Below, one piece after another: positions 1 to 5,263 of a stretch of 5,263 nucleotides of DNA. Below the pieces are notes generated by a model. The model searched no databases and was not told the origin of the DNA. It worked only from the letters and a program-made list of their open reading frames with translations. The DNA is from Alphaproteobacteria bacterium (lineage in GTDB: Bacteria > Pseudomonadota > Alphaproteobacteria > UBA8366): assembly GCA_018665505.1 (NCBI GenBank), contig JABJCS010000164.1, positions 1 through 5,263 of the forward strand. Direction: 5' to 3'. The first letter of the stretch is position 1. Each line of letters opens with the position of its first letter. A program made the translations under genes and the position numbers.

Positions 1-981
1 GACAAAACCGTGGTTCTGGCTGGTGATCTCCACCTTGCCGGTCTCCAAATCCTTGACCGGGTGATTGGCGCCGCGATGGCCGTGATGCATCTTTTCCGTC
101 TTCGCGCCGAGCGCCAGGGCCAGCATTTGATGGCCAAGACATATGCCGAAGATCGGCGTTCCGGTCTCCAGCACCGATTTGATCATCGGCACCGCGTATT
201 CCCCCGTCGCCGCCGGATCGCCGGGGCCATTGGAGAGGAACACGCCGTCCGGCTTATGACCAAGCACGTCTTCAGCCGTGGCGTTCGCCGGAACCACCGT
301 GACCTTACAGCCGAGATGGGCGAGATCGCGCAATATGTTCCGCTTCGCTCCGAAATCGACCGCGACGACGTGGAACTTCGGATCGGTTTGCCTGCCGTAG
401 CCTTCGCCGAGCGCCCAGGCCGTCTCGTCCCACGTATAGGATTGGCGGCAGCTCACGTCTTTTGCTAGGTCCATGCCTTCGAGGCCGGGCCAGCTCGATG
501 CGACTTGCTGCAAGGCAGCGATATCAAATTTACCGTCGGGCGCGTGGCAGATTGTGGCATGGGGTGCGCCCAAATCGCGAATGCGGCGGGTCAACCGACG
601 CGTATCGACGCCGGCGATGCCGACCAGGTTGTGGCTCTTCAGCCAATCGTCGTAATGCCGAACCGCACGCCAATTCGCGGGCTCCGTGATATCGGCGCGT
701 AGGACGCAGCCTCGCGCCGACGGGGTGATCGTCTCGATATCTTCGTCATTGGTGCCGACATTGCCGATATGCGGGAAGGTGAAAGTGATAATCTGCCCCG
801 CATAGGACGGGTCGGTCATGATCTCCTGATAACCGGTCAGCGAGGTATTGAAGCACACTTCACCGACGGCTTGGCCCACGGCGCCGACACCACGCGCCCA
901 AAATACGGTCCCATCGCCCAAAACCAGGGCCGCCGTCGTCTCTTCCGGCGGCATAGGGTCAGTTTTCGTCGAGTCGGACAT
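1..981 (-). CDS. carA: Carbamoyl-phosphate synthetase small (glutaminase) subunit, partial (3' end off window)
   Basis: The subunit hydrolyses glutamine and passes ammonia to CarB, which makes carbamoyl phosphate for pyrimidine and arginine synthesis in the cytoplasm. The minus strand is open from an ATG at 981 to the left edge, giving 327 codons. The N-terminal CarA domain includes FNTSLTGYQEI (residues 44-54) and DPSY (57-60). The class I glutamine amidotransferase domain starts near residue 203 and shows SNGPGDP (250-256) and GICLGHQ (279-285), with the nucleophile at Cys281 (codon 139-141). The catalytic His and Glu should lie in the missing C-terminal part, roughly 60-75 residues judging by family length. 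The ATG at 981 is preferred over Met10 because AGGAG lies 10 bases upstream. The gene is transcribed away from yqeY. No frameshift is seen and all visible family motifs are intact, so identity is secure. Confidence 0.97.
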   Translation of the reverse strand, partial: MSDSTKTDPMPPEETTAALVLGDGTVFWARGVGAVGQAVGEVCFNTSLTGYQEIMTDPSYAGQIITFTFPHIGNVGTNDEDIETITPSARGCVLRADITEPANWRAVRHYDDWLKSHNLVGIAGVDTRRLTRRIRDLGAPHATICHAPDGKFDIAALQQVASSWPGLEGMDLAKDVSCRQSYTWDETAWALGEGYGRQTDPKFHVVAVDFGAKRNILRDLAHLGCKVTVVPANATAEDVLGHKPDGVFLSNGPGDPAATGEYAVPMIKSVLETGTPIFGICLGHQMLALALGAKTEKMHHGHRGANHPVKDLETGKVEITSQNHGFV

Positions 982-991
982 CGGGATATTG

Positions 992-996
992 CTCCT
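992..996 (-). promoter_or_regulatory. Ribosome binding site of carA
   Basis: On the minus strand this reads AGGAG, with 10 bases between it and the ATG at 981. It is the reason for choosing that ATG over the in-frame Met10 codon at 952-954. An inverted repeat in the leader ends only six bases upstream of it. Confidence 0.75.
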
Positions 997-1002
997 GGCG
1001 CC

Positions 1003-1062
1003 TGGAAAACCGTTTTGGATCAAAACCTTCAGCGGTTCCAGGCATTCGCGGATCGTTTTCCA
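1003..1062 (-). promoter_or_regulatory. Inverted repeats in the carA leader (possible RNA structure)
   Basis: In the predicted 5' untranslated region of carA, TGGAAAAC and GTTTTCCA form a perfect 8-base inverted repeat (plus-strand arms 1003-1010 and 1055-1062). Nested inside is a 6-base stem, GTTTTG / CAAAAC with a 3-base loop (1012-1026). A third pairing, AAAAC with GTTTT (1006-1016), would compete with both. The outer arm lies next to the Shine-Dalgarno sequence, so folding could affect initiation. The repeats are visible directly. A regulatory role is inference, and I recognise no known leader RNA family. Confidence 0.35.
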
Positions 1063-1079
1063 CTAAGCGATTGGCCCGA

Positions 1080-1108
1080 TTTCTAAGCAAAAGCTATGCC
1101 GCCGTCAA
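1080..1108 (-). promoter_or_regulatory. Candidate sigma-70-type promoter of carA
   Basis: Read on the minus strand, TTGACG (plus 1103-1108) is a 5-of-6 match to the -35 consensus. A 17-base spacer follows, then TAGAAA (plus 1080-1085), a 4-of-6 match to the -10 consensus. Transcription would start near 1073, giving a leader of about 90 bases. The DNA upstream of the -35 (about 1115-1162) is strikingly AT-rich in a GC-rich window, as expected for an UP-like element. It is the best promoter match in this control region. Confidence 0.6.
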
Positions 1109-1115
1109 GGGGGCT

Positions 1116-1121
1116 TATAAT
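1116..1121 (+). promoter_or_regulatory. Perfect TATAAT hexamer, possible -10 element for the yqeY operon
   Basis: This is a 6-of-6 match to the -10 consensus on the plus strand, about 108 bases before the yqeY start. No acceptable -35 is found 16-18 bases upstream: the hexamer at 17-base spacing is GCTATG. It lies in the AT-rich core, where such a match can arise by chance. If used, it would overlap the carA promoter on the other strand, so the two directions would compete. A weaker alternative is TTGCGC, 17 bases, TAGGGT (1166-1194). Confidence 0.25.
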
Positions 1122-1162
1122 AATTTCTCTGTTTATTTTCAATAGGTTAACAATATTTATCT

Positions 1163-1177
1163 GATTGCGCTGCAATC
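1163..1177. promoter_or_regulatory. Perfect dyad in the divergent control region (possible operator)
   Basis: GATTGC and GCAATC form a perfect inverted repeat around a 3-base centre (GCT). It lies between the two divergent genes, upstream of the carA promoter and within the presumed leader or promoter of yqeY. The geometry would suit a dimeric repressor or a short RNA hairpin. I do not recognise it as a site for a named regulator. It differs from the CtrA consensus, of which only one TTAAC half-site is present nearby. Confidence 0.3.
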
Positions 1178-1212
1178 CGTGTTCTAGTAGGGTCCGCCAA
1201 TAATGCCAATAA

Positions 1213-1227
1213 ACGTGGGGGGCACGT
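1213..1227 (+). promoter_or_regulatory. yqeY ribosome binding site held in the loop of a small inverted repeat
   Basis: The bases ACGTG and CACGT (1213-1217 and 1223-1227) are perfect complements around five Gs (1218-1222). The G-run 1217-1222 is the only purine-rich Shine-Dalgarno candidate before the ATG at 1229 and can pair with CCUCC only by using a G-U pair. Spacing to the start is six bases. In RNA the G-run would sit in the loop of a 5-base-pair hairpin. Confidence 0.4.
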
Positions 1228-1228
1228 C

Positions 1229-1687
1229 ATGCTGCGGGAGCGGCTTGATACGGCGCTGAAAGAAGGTCTCAAAGGGAAGGACCCCTGTACGGTTTCGACC
1301 GTCCGGTTGATCCTGGCTGCGGTGAAGGAACGCGACATCGCGGCGCGCGGCAAGGGTGGGGACAACCAACCCGTGGATGACGACGCCATCCAGGCCCTGC
1401 TGCAGACGATGATCAAACAGCGGCGCGAGAGCATCGAGATGTATACCAAGGGCGGGCGCCAGGATTTGGCCGACCGGGAAGCGAACGAAATCGTTGTGAT
1501 TGAACGCTTCTTGCCGGATCAGATGGACGAAGACGCCATCAAGGAGGCCGTGACCGCAATCATTCAGGAGACTGGTGCATCCGGCCTCAAAGAAATGGGA
1601 ACTGTGATGGCCACCCTGCGGGAACGCCATCCGGGCGCCATGGATTTTGGCAAAGCGGGTGTGATGGCAAAGGCCGCGCTTTCTTAA
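1229..1687 (+). CDS. yqeY: GatB/YqeY domain protein
   Basis: This 152-residue protein matches the usual length of free-standing YqeY proteins (about 150 aa), which resemble the C-terminal helical domain of the amidotransferase subunit GatB. Visible family signatures are the N-terminal LRERLDTALKEGLKGKD helix, TVRLILAAVKERDIAAR (24-40), the central IERFLPDQM (91-99) and the C-terminal KEMGTVMATL (121-130). The protein is soluble and mostly helical, with no signal peptide or membrane segment. Its biochemical role is not well defined; a tRNA-related role is proposed from the homology. The ATG at 1229 is chosen because it gives the standard N-terminus. The upstream ATG at 1203 is out of frame. 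The gene is first in the yqeY-dnaG-rpoD cluster, 122 bases before dnaG, taking the place of rpsU in the E. coli operon. Confidence 0.93.
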   Translation: MLRERLDTALKEGLKGKDPCTVSTVRLILAAVKERDIAARGKGGDNQPVDDDAIQALLQTMIKQRRESIEMYTKGGRQDLADREANEIVVIERFLPDQMDEDAIKEAVTAIIQETGASGLKEMGTVMATLRERHPGAMDFGKAGVMAKAALS

Positions 1688-1706
1688 ACGCTGGCGACAA
1701 TTTCCC

Positions 1707-1726
1707 CCGGAGGACCGTTCCTTCGG
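1707..1726 (+). promoter_or_regulatory. Stem-loop between yqeY and dnaG (possible attenuator or processing site)
   Basis: CCGGAGGA (1707-1714) pairs with TCCTTCGG (1719-1726) over eight base pairs including one G-U pair, with a CCGT loop. No T-run follows, so it is not a standard intrinsic terminator. In E. coli a partial terminator separates rpsU from dnaG and lowers dnaG expression; this hairpin is at the equivalent position. That functional parallel is inference. Confidence 0.4.
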
Positions 1727-1727
1727 A

Positions 1728-1733
1728 TATACT
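1728..1733 (+). promoter_or_regulatory. TATACT hexamer, weak candidate -10 element upstream of dnaG
   Basis: It is a 5-of-6 match to the -10 consensus, placed just after the stem-loop and about 75 bases before dnaG. The hexamer 17 bases upstream is C-rich and does not resemble a -35 element, so an internal dnaG promoter is possible but poorly supported. Confidence 0.2.
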
Positions 1734-1790
1734 CTCGAATTAGGCGGAAGCCTGCGGCACATCCGCGAAAGCGTGGCCGGTTCGTTTACA

Positions 1791-1796
1791 AGAAGG
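1791..1796 (+). promoter_or_regulatory. Weak ribosome binding site of dnaG
   Basis: AGAAGG is the best Shine-Dalgarno candidate before the ATG at 1810, but it lies 13 bases away, longer than the usual 5-10. It also overlaps the inverted repeat GAAG / CTTC (1792-1795 and 1799-1802). Poor initiation would suit primase, which is needed in low amounts while the flanking genes are made at higher levels. Confidence 0.45.
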
Positions 1797-1809
1797 CGCT
1801 TCACAAGAG

Positions 1810-3624
1810 ATGAGCTTTCCCACCCGTTTCCTCGACGAATTGCGTAATCGGACGACACTTGTCGATCTTGTGGGACGCAAGGTCAATCTTCAGCGGCGCG
1901 GGCGCGAACATACCGGGTTGTGCCCCTTCCATAAGGAAAAATCCCCCTCTTTCACCGTGAACGAAGAGAAGGGTTTTTATCATTGCTTCGGCTGCGGGCA
2001 GCACGGCGACGCTATCAGCTTCGTCATCGAGACCGAAAACCTGACCTTCCCAGAGGCCGTAGAGCGCTTGGCCTCCGCCGCCGGTATGGAAGTGCCGCGC
2101 TCGTCGCCGGAAGAAGTTCAACGCGAAAAGCAACGGGGCGGCCTCCTGGAAGCAGTCGAGGCGGCCACGGTTTGGTACGAACAGCGATTGCGCGGACCGG
2201 AGGGAAAGGTCGCGCTCGATTATTTCACTGCGCGCGGCCTCGATTCGGAGATCATCGCAAAATTTCGCCTGGGATACGCGCCGCCGGTGTCGCGCGGCGA
2301 AGCGAGCCGTCTTTCCGCCGACCTCCAAAGGCAGGGGTTCGAGGCGAAGACGCTGCTGGAAGCGGGACTGCTGACCGCGCCCGACGATGGACGCGCACCC
2401 TATGACTTCTTTCGGGGCCGAGCGATGTTTCCGATCGCCGACGGCCGTGGTCGGGTGATCGCCTTTGGCGGACGGGTTCTGGGCGACGGCGAACCGAAAT
2501 ACCTCAACTCCCGGGATACGCCGCTCTTCGACAAACGGCGCACGCTTTACAATCTAGCCCTGGCGCGGGAAGCCAGCCGCGACGCATCGGAAGTTATCGT
2601 GGCCGAGGGTTATATGGATGTGATCGGTCTGACTCGCGGCGGATTTCCAGCGGCGGTGGCTCCGCTCGGCACCGCGCTCTCCGAAGAACATATCGAAGCA
2701 CTGTGGAAACTGGTGGAAGAACCGGTGCTTTGCTTCGACGGCGATAATGCCGGACAACGCGCGGCTGGCCGGGCGGCGGAGCGCACTTTGCCACTCCTGA
2801 AACCTGGAAAGTCCATCCGTTTCGCGTTTTTGCCGCAAGGCGAGGATCCTGACAGCCTGCTGGCAAACCAGGGTCCGGCCGCCCTGCGAACGATCTTGGA
2901 CGCCGCGCGGCCGCTCGCCGAGGTGATTTGGGAGATGGAGCGCGATGCTGGGCCCACCGACACACCGGAGCGGATGGCAGGCCTTAAAGCACGGTTGCGA
3001 CAAAAAGCCTCGCAGGTCGCTGATCCCATCGTGCGCGAGCAATATCGCAATCTGTTTGACGAACGCACGGCGCCACCGGCGCGGCGGCCGGGACTGCGCA
3101 GTCGACGAGACGGCAAGTGGCAAGTCGTTGAAACGCGCCCCCGCACCAACCTCGCGGCAGTGGCGTCCAGCACGCTTTGGCAGCGCCTTTTAATGGCTGC
3201 GCTGATCAATCATCCCTCATTGATCGACGAATTCGGCGAAGCGCTAATCGATGTTTCCCTTGAACCGAACCTTGACAAATTGCGCGCTGAGCTTCATGTC
3301 ATCTTCGCTGCGAACCCGGACCTTGACGGACAGGTGCTACATAGCCACCTCTATGACAGCGGTTTCGCGGATATTCTGTCGCACGTGCTGGATCGCAGTG
3401 TTTTCGAACACGGCGCTTTTGCACGTTCCGATGCGCCGCTAGAGGTGGCGCGGGAGGGCGTGGGTCAGGTTTTGACCCAGTTCCACCAGCAGCGGCAGAG
3501 GGCGGATTTACGGGCTTTCGGACGCGAAGCGGCGCGCGAAGGAACGGAAGAAAGTTACGCTAGGTTCCTGCAACGGGGGGATATCGTTCGGGAATCGGCG
3601 GAAGCAGAAGACGGCGCAGATTAA
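1810..3624 (+). CDS. dnaG: DNA primase
   Basis: The protein makes RNA primers for replication and acts with the DnaB helicase at the fork. It is complete at 604 residues, a normal length. The N-terminal CHC2 zinc domain has Cys38-Pro-Phe-His41 and Cys59-Phe-Gly-Cys62, the expected four ligands. The catalytic core follows, with GRVIAFGGR (214-222) and EPKYLNS (228-234). The Toprim domain (about 260-345) has AEGYMD with Glu266 and FDGDNAG with Asp310 and Asp312 as metal-binding acids, then EDPDSL (345-350). A basic linker (about 417-445) leads to the divergent C-terminal helicase-interaction domain. The ATG at 1810 is chosen because the N-terminal FLDELRNRTTLVDLVGRKV segment begins right after it in the usual way, despite a poorly spaced Shine-Dalgarno. 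All key residues are present. It is the middle gene of yqeY-dnaG-rpoD. Confidence 0.98.
   Translation: MSFPTRFLDELRNRTTLVDLVGRKVNLQRRGREHTGLCPFHKEKSPSFTVNEEKGFYHCFGCGQHGDAISFVIETENLTFPEAVERLASAAGMEVPRSSPEEVQREKQRGGLLEAVEAATVWYEQRLRGPEGKVALDYFTARGLDSEIIAKFRLGYAPPVSRGEASRLSADLQRQGFEAKTLLEAGLLTAPDDGRAPYDFFRGRAMFPIADGRGRVIAFGGRVLGDGEPKYLNSRDTPLFDKRRTLYNLALAREASRDASEVIVAEGYMDVIGLTRGGFPAAVAPLGTALSEEHIEALWKLVEEPVLCFDGDNAGQRAAGRAAERTLPLLKPGKSIRFAFLPQGEDPDSLLANQGPAALRTILDAARPLAEVIWEMERDAGPTDTPERMAGLKARLRQKASQVADPIVREQYRNLFDERTAPPARRPGLRSRRDGKWQVVETRPRTNLAAVASSTLWQRLLMAALINHPSLIDEFGEALIDVSLEPNLDKLRAELHVIFAANPDLDGQVLHSHLYDSGFADILSHVLDRSVFEHGAFARSDAPLEVAREGVGQVLTQFHQQRQRADLRAFGREAAREGTEESYARFLQRGDIVRESAEAEDGAD
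3461..3479 (+). repeat. Perfect 7-base inverted repeat inside the 3' part of dnaG
   Basis: TGGGTCA (3461-3467) and TGACCCA (3473-3479) flank a 5-base loop, about 145 bases before the dnaG stop. It encodes part of VGQVLTQF, so codon constraint may explain part of it. Its second arm overlaps TTGACC (3472-3477), which resembles a -35 hexamer but has no matching -10 at normal spacing. No function can be assigned. Confidence 0.3.
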
Positions 3625-3696
3625 GCGTCGCGACTGGGGATGAAGGGCCGCGCGGTGCAGAACGCATCGGGTGAAACTGATTAAACGACCTGTGAT

Positions 3697-3701
3697 GAGG
3701 G
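3697..3701 (+). promoter_or_regulatory. Ribosome binding site of rpoD
   Basis: GAGGG lies nine bases before the ATG at 3711, a better-placed signal than that of dnaG. The spacer 3625-3710 shows no convincing promoter or terminator, apart from an 8-base GTCGCGAC palindrome at 3627-3634, so rpoD is probably read through from upstream, possibly also from promoters inside dnaG. Confidence 0.6.
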
Positions 3702-3710
3702 CGAATTCGA

Positions 3711-5263
3711 ATGGCGACGAAAGCAGCAGCAGTACGCGAAAGCGAAGCCAGCGACCAAAATGAAGCGGCCGGCGACGGTCCGTTGATGGATAGCGTGACG
3801 GCCGCGGTCAAGAAGTTGATCGCGAAAGGCAAGGAACGCGGCTATATCACCATCGACGAGTTGAACGCCGTCATGCCGCCGGACGACTCTGCGTCCGAGC
3901 AAATCGAAGACGTCATGACCCTGTTCTCTGAAATGGGCGTCAATGTCGTCGAGAATGAAGAATCTGAAGAAGCCAGCGAACCGAAAGACAGCAACGGGTC
4001 AACCAGCGTTCGCCCGGCCGGCAATTTGAACGACGATGATATCGGCCGTACCGACGACCCGGTCCGCATGTATCTGCGTGAGATGGGTAGTGTCGAGTTG
4101 CTCTCCCGCGAAGGCGAAATCGCCATCGCAAAACGCATTGAGGCCGGCCGCGAGAAGATGATCGGCTCCTTGTGCGAAAGCCCGCTGACGATGCGCGCGA
4201 TCGCCCATTGGCACGATGCGTTGGTGGAAGGAGATTTGCTGCTCAGGGACGTCATCGATCTGGATGCGACCTACGGCGGCGACGAGCCGGACGAAAATAT
4301 GCTCAAAGCCGTGGAGAACGGCGATGAGGCAGAAGAGGAAGAGGGCGAGGAGGGCGTCGAGAACGCCGCTGCACCCGCTGCCGTGGAAGAAGTAAAGACG
4401 ACACCAGCCGGCGACGGCACAGCCGAGCCCGAGGACGGCGAGCAAAAAGCCGAAGGTGAAGAAGGCGAAGAAAAAGCTGAGGGCGAAGAGTCTCGAGACG
4501 ACGACGAGGACGATGGGGACGAAGTCAACGTCTCCCTCGCGCAGATGGAATTCGAGCTGAAGCCGCAAGTCCTCGAGACCTTCAAGCAAATTGCCGCGAC
4601 CTATAACAAACTGCAACGCGCCCAAGACAAGCGCTTACAGACCTTGCAGAGCGGCGAAGCGGTTTCCAAATCAACCGAGCGCACTTATGAGAAGCACAAG
4701 CGCGCCTTGATCCAACTGATGGAAAACATCCATCTGAATAATCTGCGGATCGAGCAATTGGTCGAGCAGCTTTATGAGCTCAATCGCGAGCTGACCAAGG
4801 CAGAGGGCCAATTGCTGCGCCTCGCCATGAACAGCAAAATTCAGCGCGAAGAGTTCCTCGACAATTACTATGGCTTTGAGGTCGATCCGAATTGGGGCGA
4901 CCACATCAAAAGTTTGAAGAAGAAAGTCTGGGGCGACTTCGTCCGCAAGAACATCGACATGATCGAAGGCTTGCGCGGCATCGTCTCGGAAATCGCTTTG
5001 GCCGCCAGCATGCCGCTACCGGAATTCCGCCGCATCGTGCGTACCGTCCAACAGGGTGAGCGCGAAGCAGGCCGGGCGAAGAAGGAAATGGTCGAGGCGA
5101 ACCTGCGTCTGGTGATCTCTATCTCGAAAAAGTACACCAATCGCGGCCTGCAATTCCTCGATCTCATTCAGGAAGGCAATATCGGCCTGATGAAGGCGGT
5201 CGATAAGTTTGAGTATCGGCGCGGCTATAAATTCTCCACCTACGCCACTTGGTGGATTAGGCA
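3711..5263 (+). CDS. rpoD: RNA polymerase primary sigma factor (sigma-70/RpoD), partial (3' end off window)
   Basis: This is the main sigma factor directing RNA polymerase to housekeeping promoters. The window holds 517 codons plus two bases. Region 1.1 spans about 25-80 ([25 protein letters not shown]). Region 1.2 spans about 112-145 ([22 protein letters not shown]). The non-conserved region runs to about 455 and carries a long acidic insert. Regions 2.1-2.3 follow, with [14 protein letters not shown] (462-475) and [24 protein letters not shown] (starting 479). Region 2.4 begins at [10 protein letters not shown], including the tandem Trp514-Trp515 used in promoter melting. Regions 3 and 4, roughly 175-180 residues by family comparison, are off the right edge. 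The ATG at 3711 gives the usual alphaproteobacterial start (MATKAAA) and has a well-placed GAGGG. It lies 86 bases after dnaG on the same strand, as in the macromolecular synthesis operon. Confidence 0.98.
   Translation, partial: MATKAAAVRESEASDQNEAAGDGPLMDSVTAAVKKLIAKGKERGYITIDELNAVMPPDDSASEQIEDVMTLFSEMGVNVVENEESEEASEPKDSNGSTSVRPAGNLNDDDIGRTDDPVRMYLREMGSVELLSREGEIAIAKRIEAGREKMIGSLCESPLTMRAIAHWHDALVEGDLLLRDVIDLDATYGGDEPDENMLKAVENGDEAEEEEGEEGVENAAAPAAVEEVKTTPAGDGTAEPEDGEQKAEGEEGEEKAEGEESRDDDEDDGDEVNVSLAQMEFELKPQVLETFKQIAATYNKLQRAQDKRLQTLQSGEAVSKSTERTYEKHKRALIQLMENIHLNNLRIEQLVEQLYELNRELTKAEGQLLRLAMNSKIQREEFLDNYYGFEVDPNWGDHIKSLKKKVWGDFVRKNIDMIEGLRGIVSEIALAASMPLPEFRRIVRTVQQGEREAGRAKKEMVEANLRLVISISKKYTNRGLQFLDLIQEGNIGLMKAVDKFEYRRGYKFSTYATWWIR
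4314..4526 (+). other. Acidic low-complexity insert in the RpoD non-conserved region
   Basis: Residues about 202-272 of RpoD are dominated by Glu and Asp with Gly, Ala and Pro, and are predicted to be disordered. Acidic stretches in this part of sigma-70 are known in Proteobacteria, including E. coli. This one is long and includes an Ala/Pro-rich middle (about 219-240). Measured to the WWIR motif, this protein is about 80 residues longer than E. coli RpoD (517 here against about 436), an excess largely matched by this segment. The reading frame stays open and in phase on both sides. Confidence 0.8.
4446..4490 (+). repeat. Imperfect 27-base tandem repeat encoding KAEGEE twice
   Basis: KAEGEE occurs at RpoD residues 246-251 and 255-260, a 9-residue period. 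Synonymous codons differ between the copies (GCC versus GCT, GGT versus GGC), so if they arose by duplication it is not very recent, or the similarity is compositional. It lies inside the acidic insert. Confidence 0.5.

Noticed and set aside
10..468. 152-codon plus-strand open frame at the left edge
   Set aside because: It is antisense to carA, whose protein is clearly recognisable over the same bases. The frame has no family motifs.
959..1045. A 28-codon upstream frame on the minus strand (ATG at 1045) overlapping the carA start, as a possible leader peptide
   Set aside because: It has no Shine-Dalgarno, no run of regulatory codons such as Arg or pyrimidine-slippage tracts, and ends inside carA. 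It could arise by chance.
1150..1165. Possible CtrA binding site around TTAAC
   Set aside because: Only one half-site is present. The expected second TTAA at seven-base spacing is missing (the bases read ATCT).
1707..1733. Intrinsic terminator after yqeY
   Set aside because: The stem-loop is real by inspection but no T-run follows on either strand, so it is listed only as a stem-loop.
1184..1858. 224-codon minus-strand frame across yqeY
   Set aside because: It is the antisense shadow of yqeY and of the yqeY-dnaG spacer, with no recognisable domain.
2554..3209. Overlapping minus-strand frames of 123-199 codons inside dnaG
   Set aside because: They lie opposite the conserved primase core and Toprim domain. 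Long antisense frames are expected in GC-rich coding DNA.
3472..3510. An internal rpoD promoter starting with TTGACC
   Set aside because: No -10-like hexamer occurs 16-18 bases downstream; the bases there are GC-rich.
3999..4625. 208-codon minus-strand frame with membrane-like hydrophobic runs
   Set aside because: It is antisense to the acidic insert of rpoD. GAA/GAG codons read backwards give Phe/Leu/Ser-rich peptides, which explains the false membrane look.
1..5263. Mobile element, phage, CRISPR or defence system
   Set aside because: No transposase, integrase, terminal inverted repeat, spaced repeat array or nuclease gene is visible. All four genes are core housekeeping genes in a conserved order.

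Overview
This is an ordinary housekeeping segment of an alphaproteobacterial chromosome. I see no mobile element, CRISPR array, tRNA, rRNA, phage gene or defence gene. The evidence for an alphaproteobacterium is the gene order carA (divergent) / yqeY - dnaG - rpoD, a major sigma factor with an alphaproteobacterial-type N-terminus (starting MATKAAA, with an ELNAVMP / SEQIEDVM region 1.1), and GC-rich coding sequence. The order and protein features look closest to Rhodospirillales-like lineages, but that placement is from memory of the families, not from a search.

Layout. Positions 1-981 (minus strand) hold the first 327 codons of carA, the glutaminase subunit of carbamoyl-phosphate synthetase; its 3' end lies off the left edge. 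Positions 982-1228 are a divergent control region with an AT-rich core. It contains a good sigma-70-type promoter for carA, a structured carA leader, a small perfect dyad, and a weaker promoter candidate for the rightward genes. Positions 1229-1687 hold yqeY (GatB/YqeY family). Positions 1688-1809 are a 122-base spacer with several small stem-loops and a poor ribosome binding site for the next gene. Positions 1810-3624 hold dnaG (primase, 604 aa, complete). After an 86-base spacer, rpoD (primary sigma factor) starts at 3711 and runs off the right edge at codon 517, inside region 2.4.

How the genes work together. yqeY-dnaG-rpoD is the alphaproteobacterial form of the macromolecular synthesis operon (rpsU-dnaG-rpoD in E. 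coli), linking a translation-associated gene, replication priming and transcription initiation. Here the rpsU position is taken by yqeY. carA belongs to pyrimidine and arginine biosynthesis and shares only the divergent control region.

I found no novel system. The observations worth a second look are an enlarged acidic insert in RpoD, the structured non-coding stretches before carA, yqeY and dnaG, and the compact divergent promoter region. All RNA-structure and promoter statements come from reading by eye, with no energy calculation.
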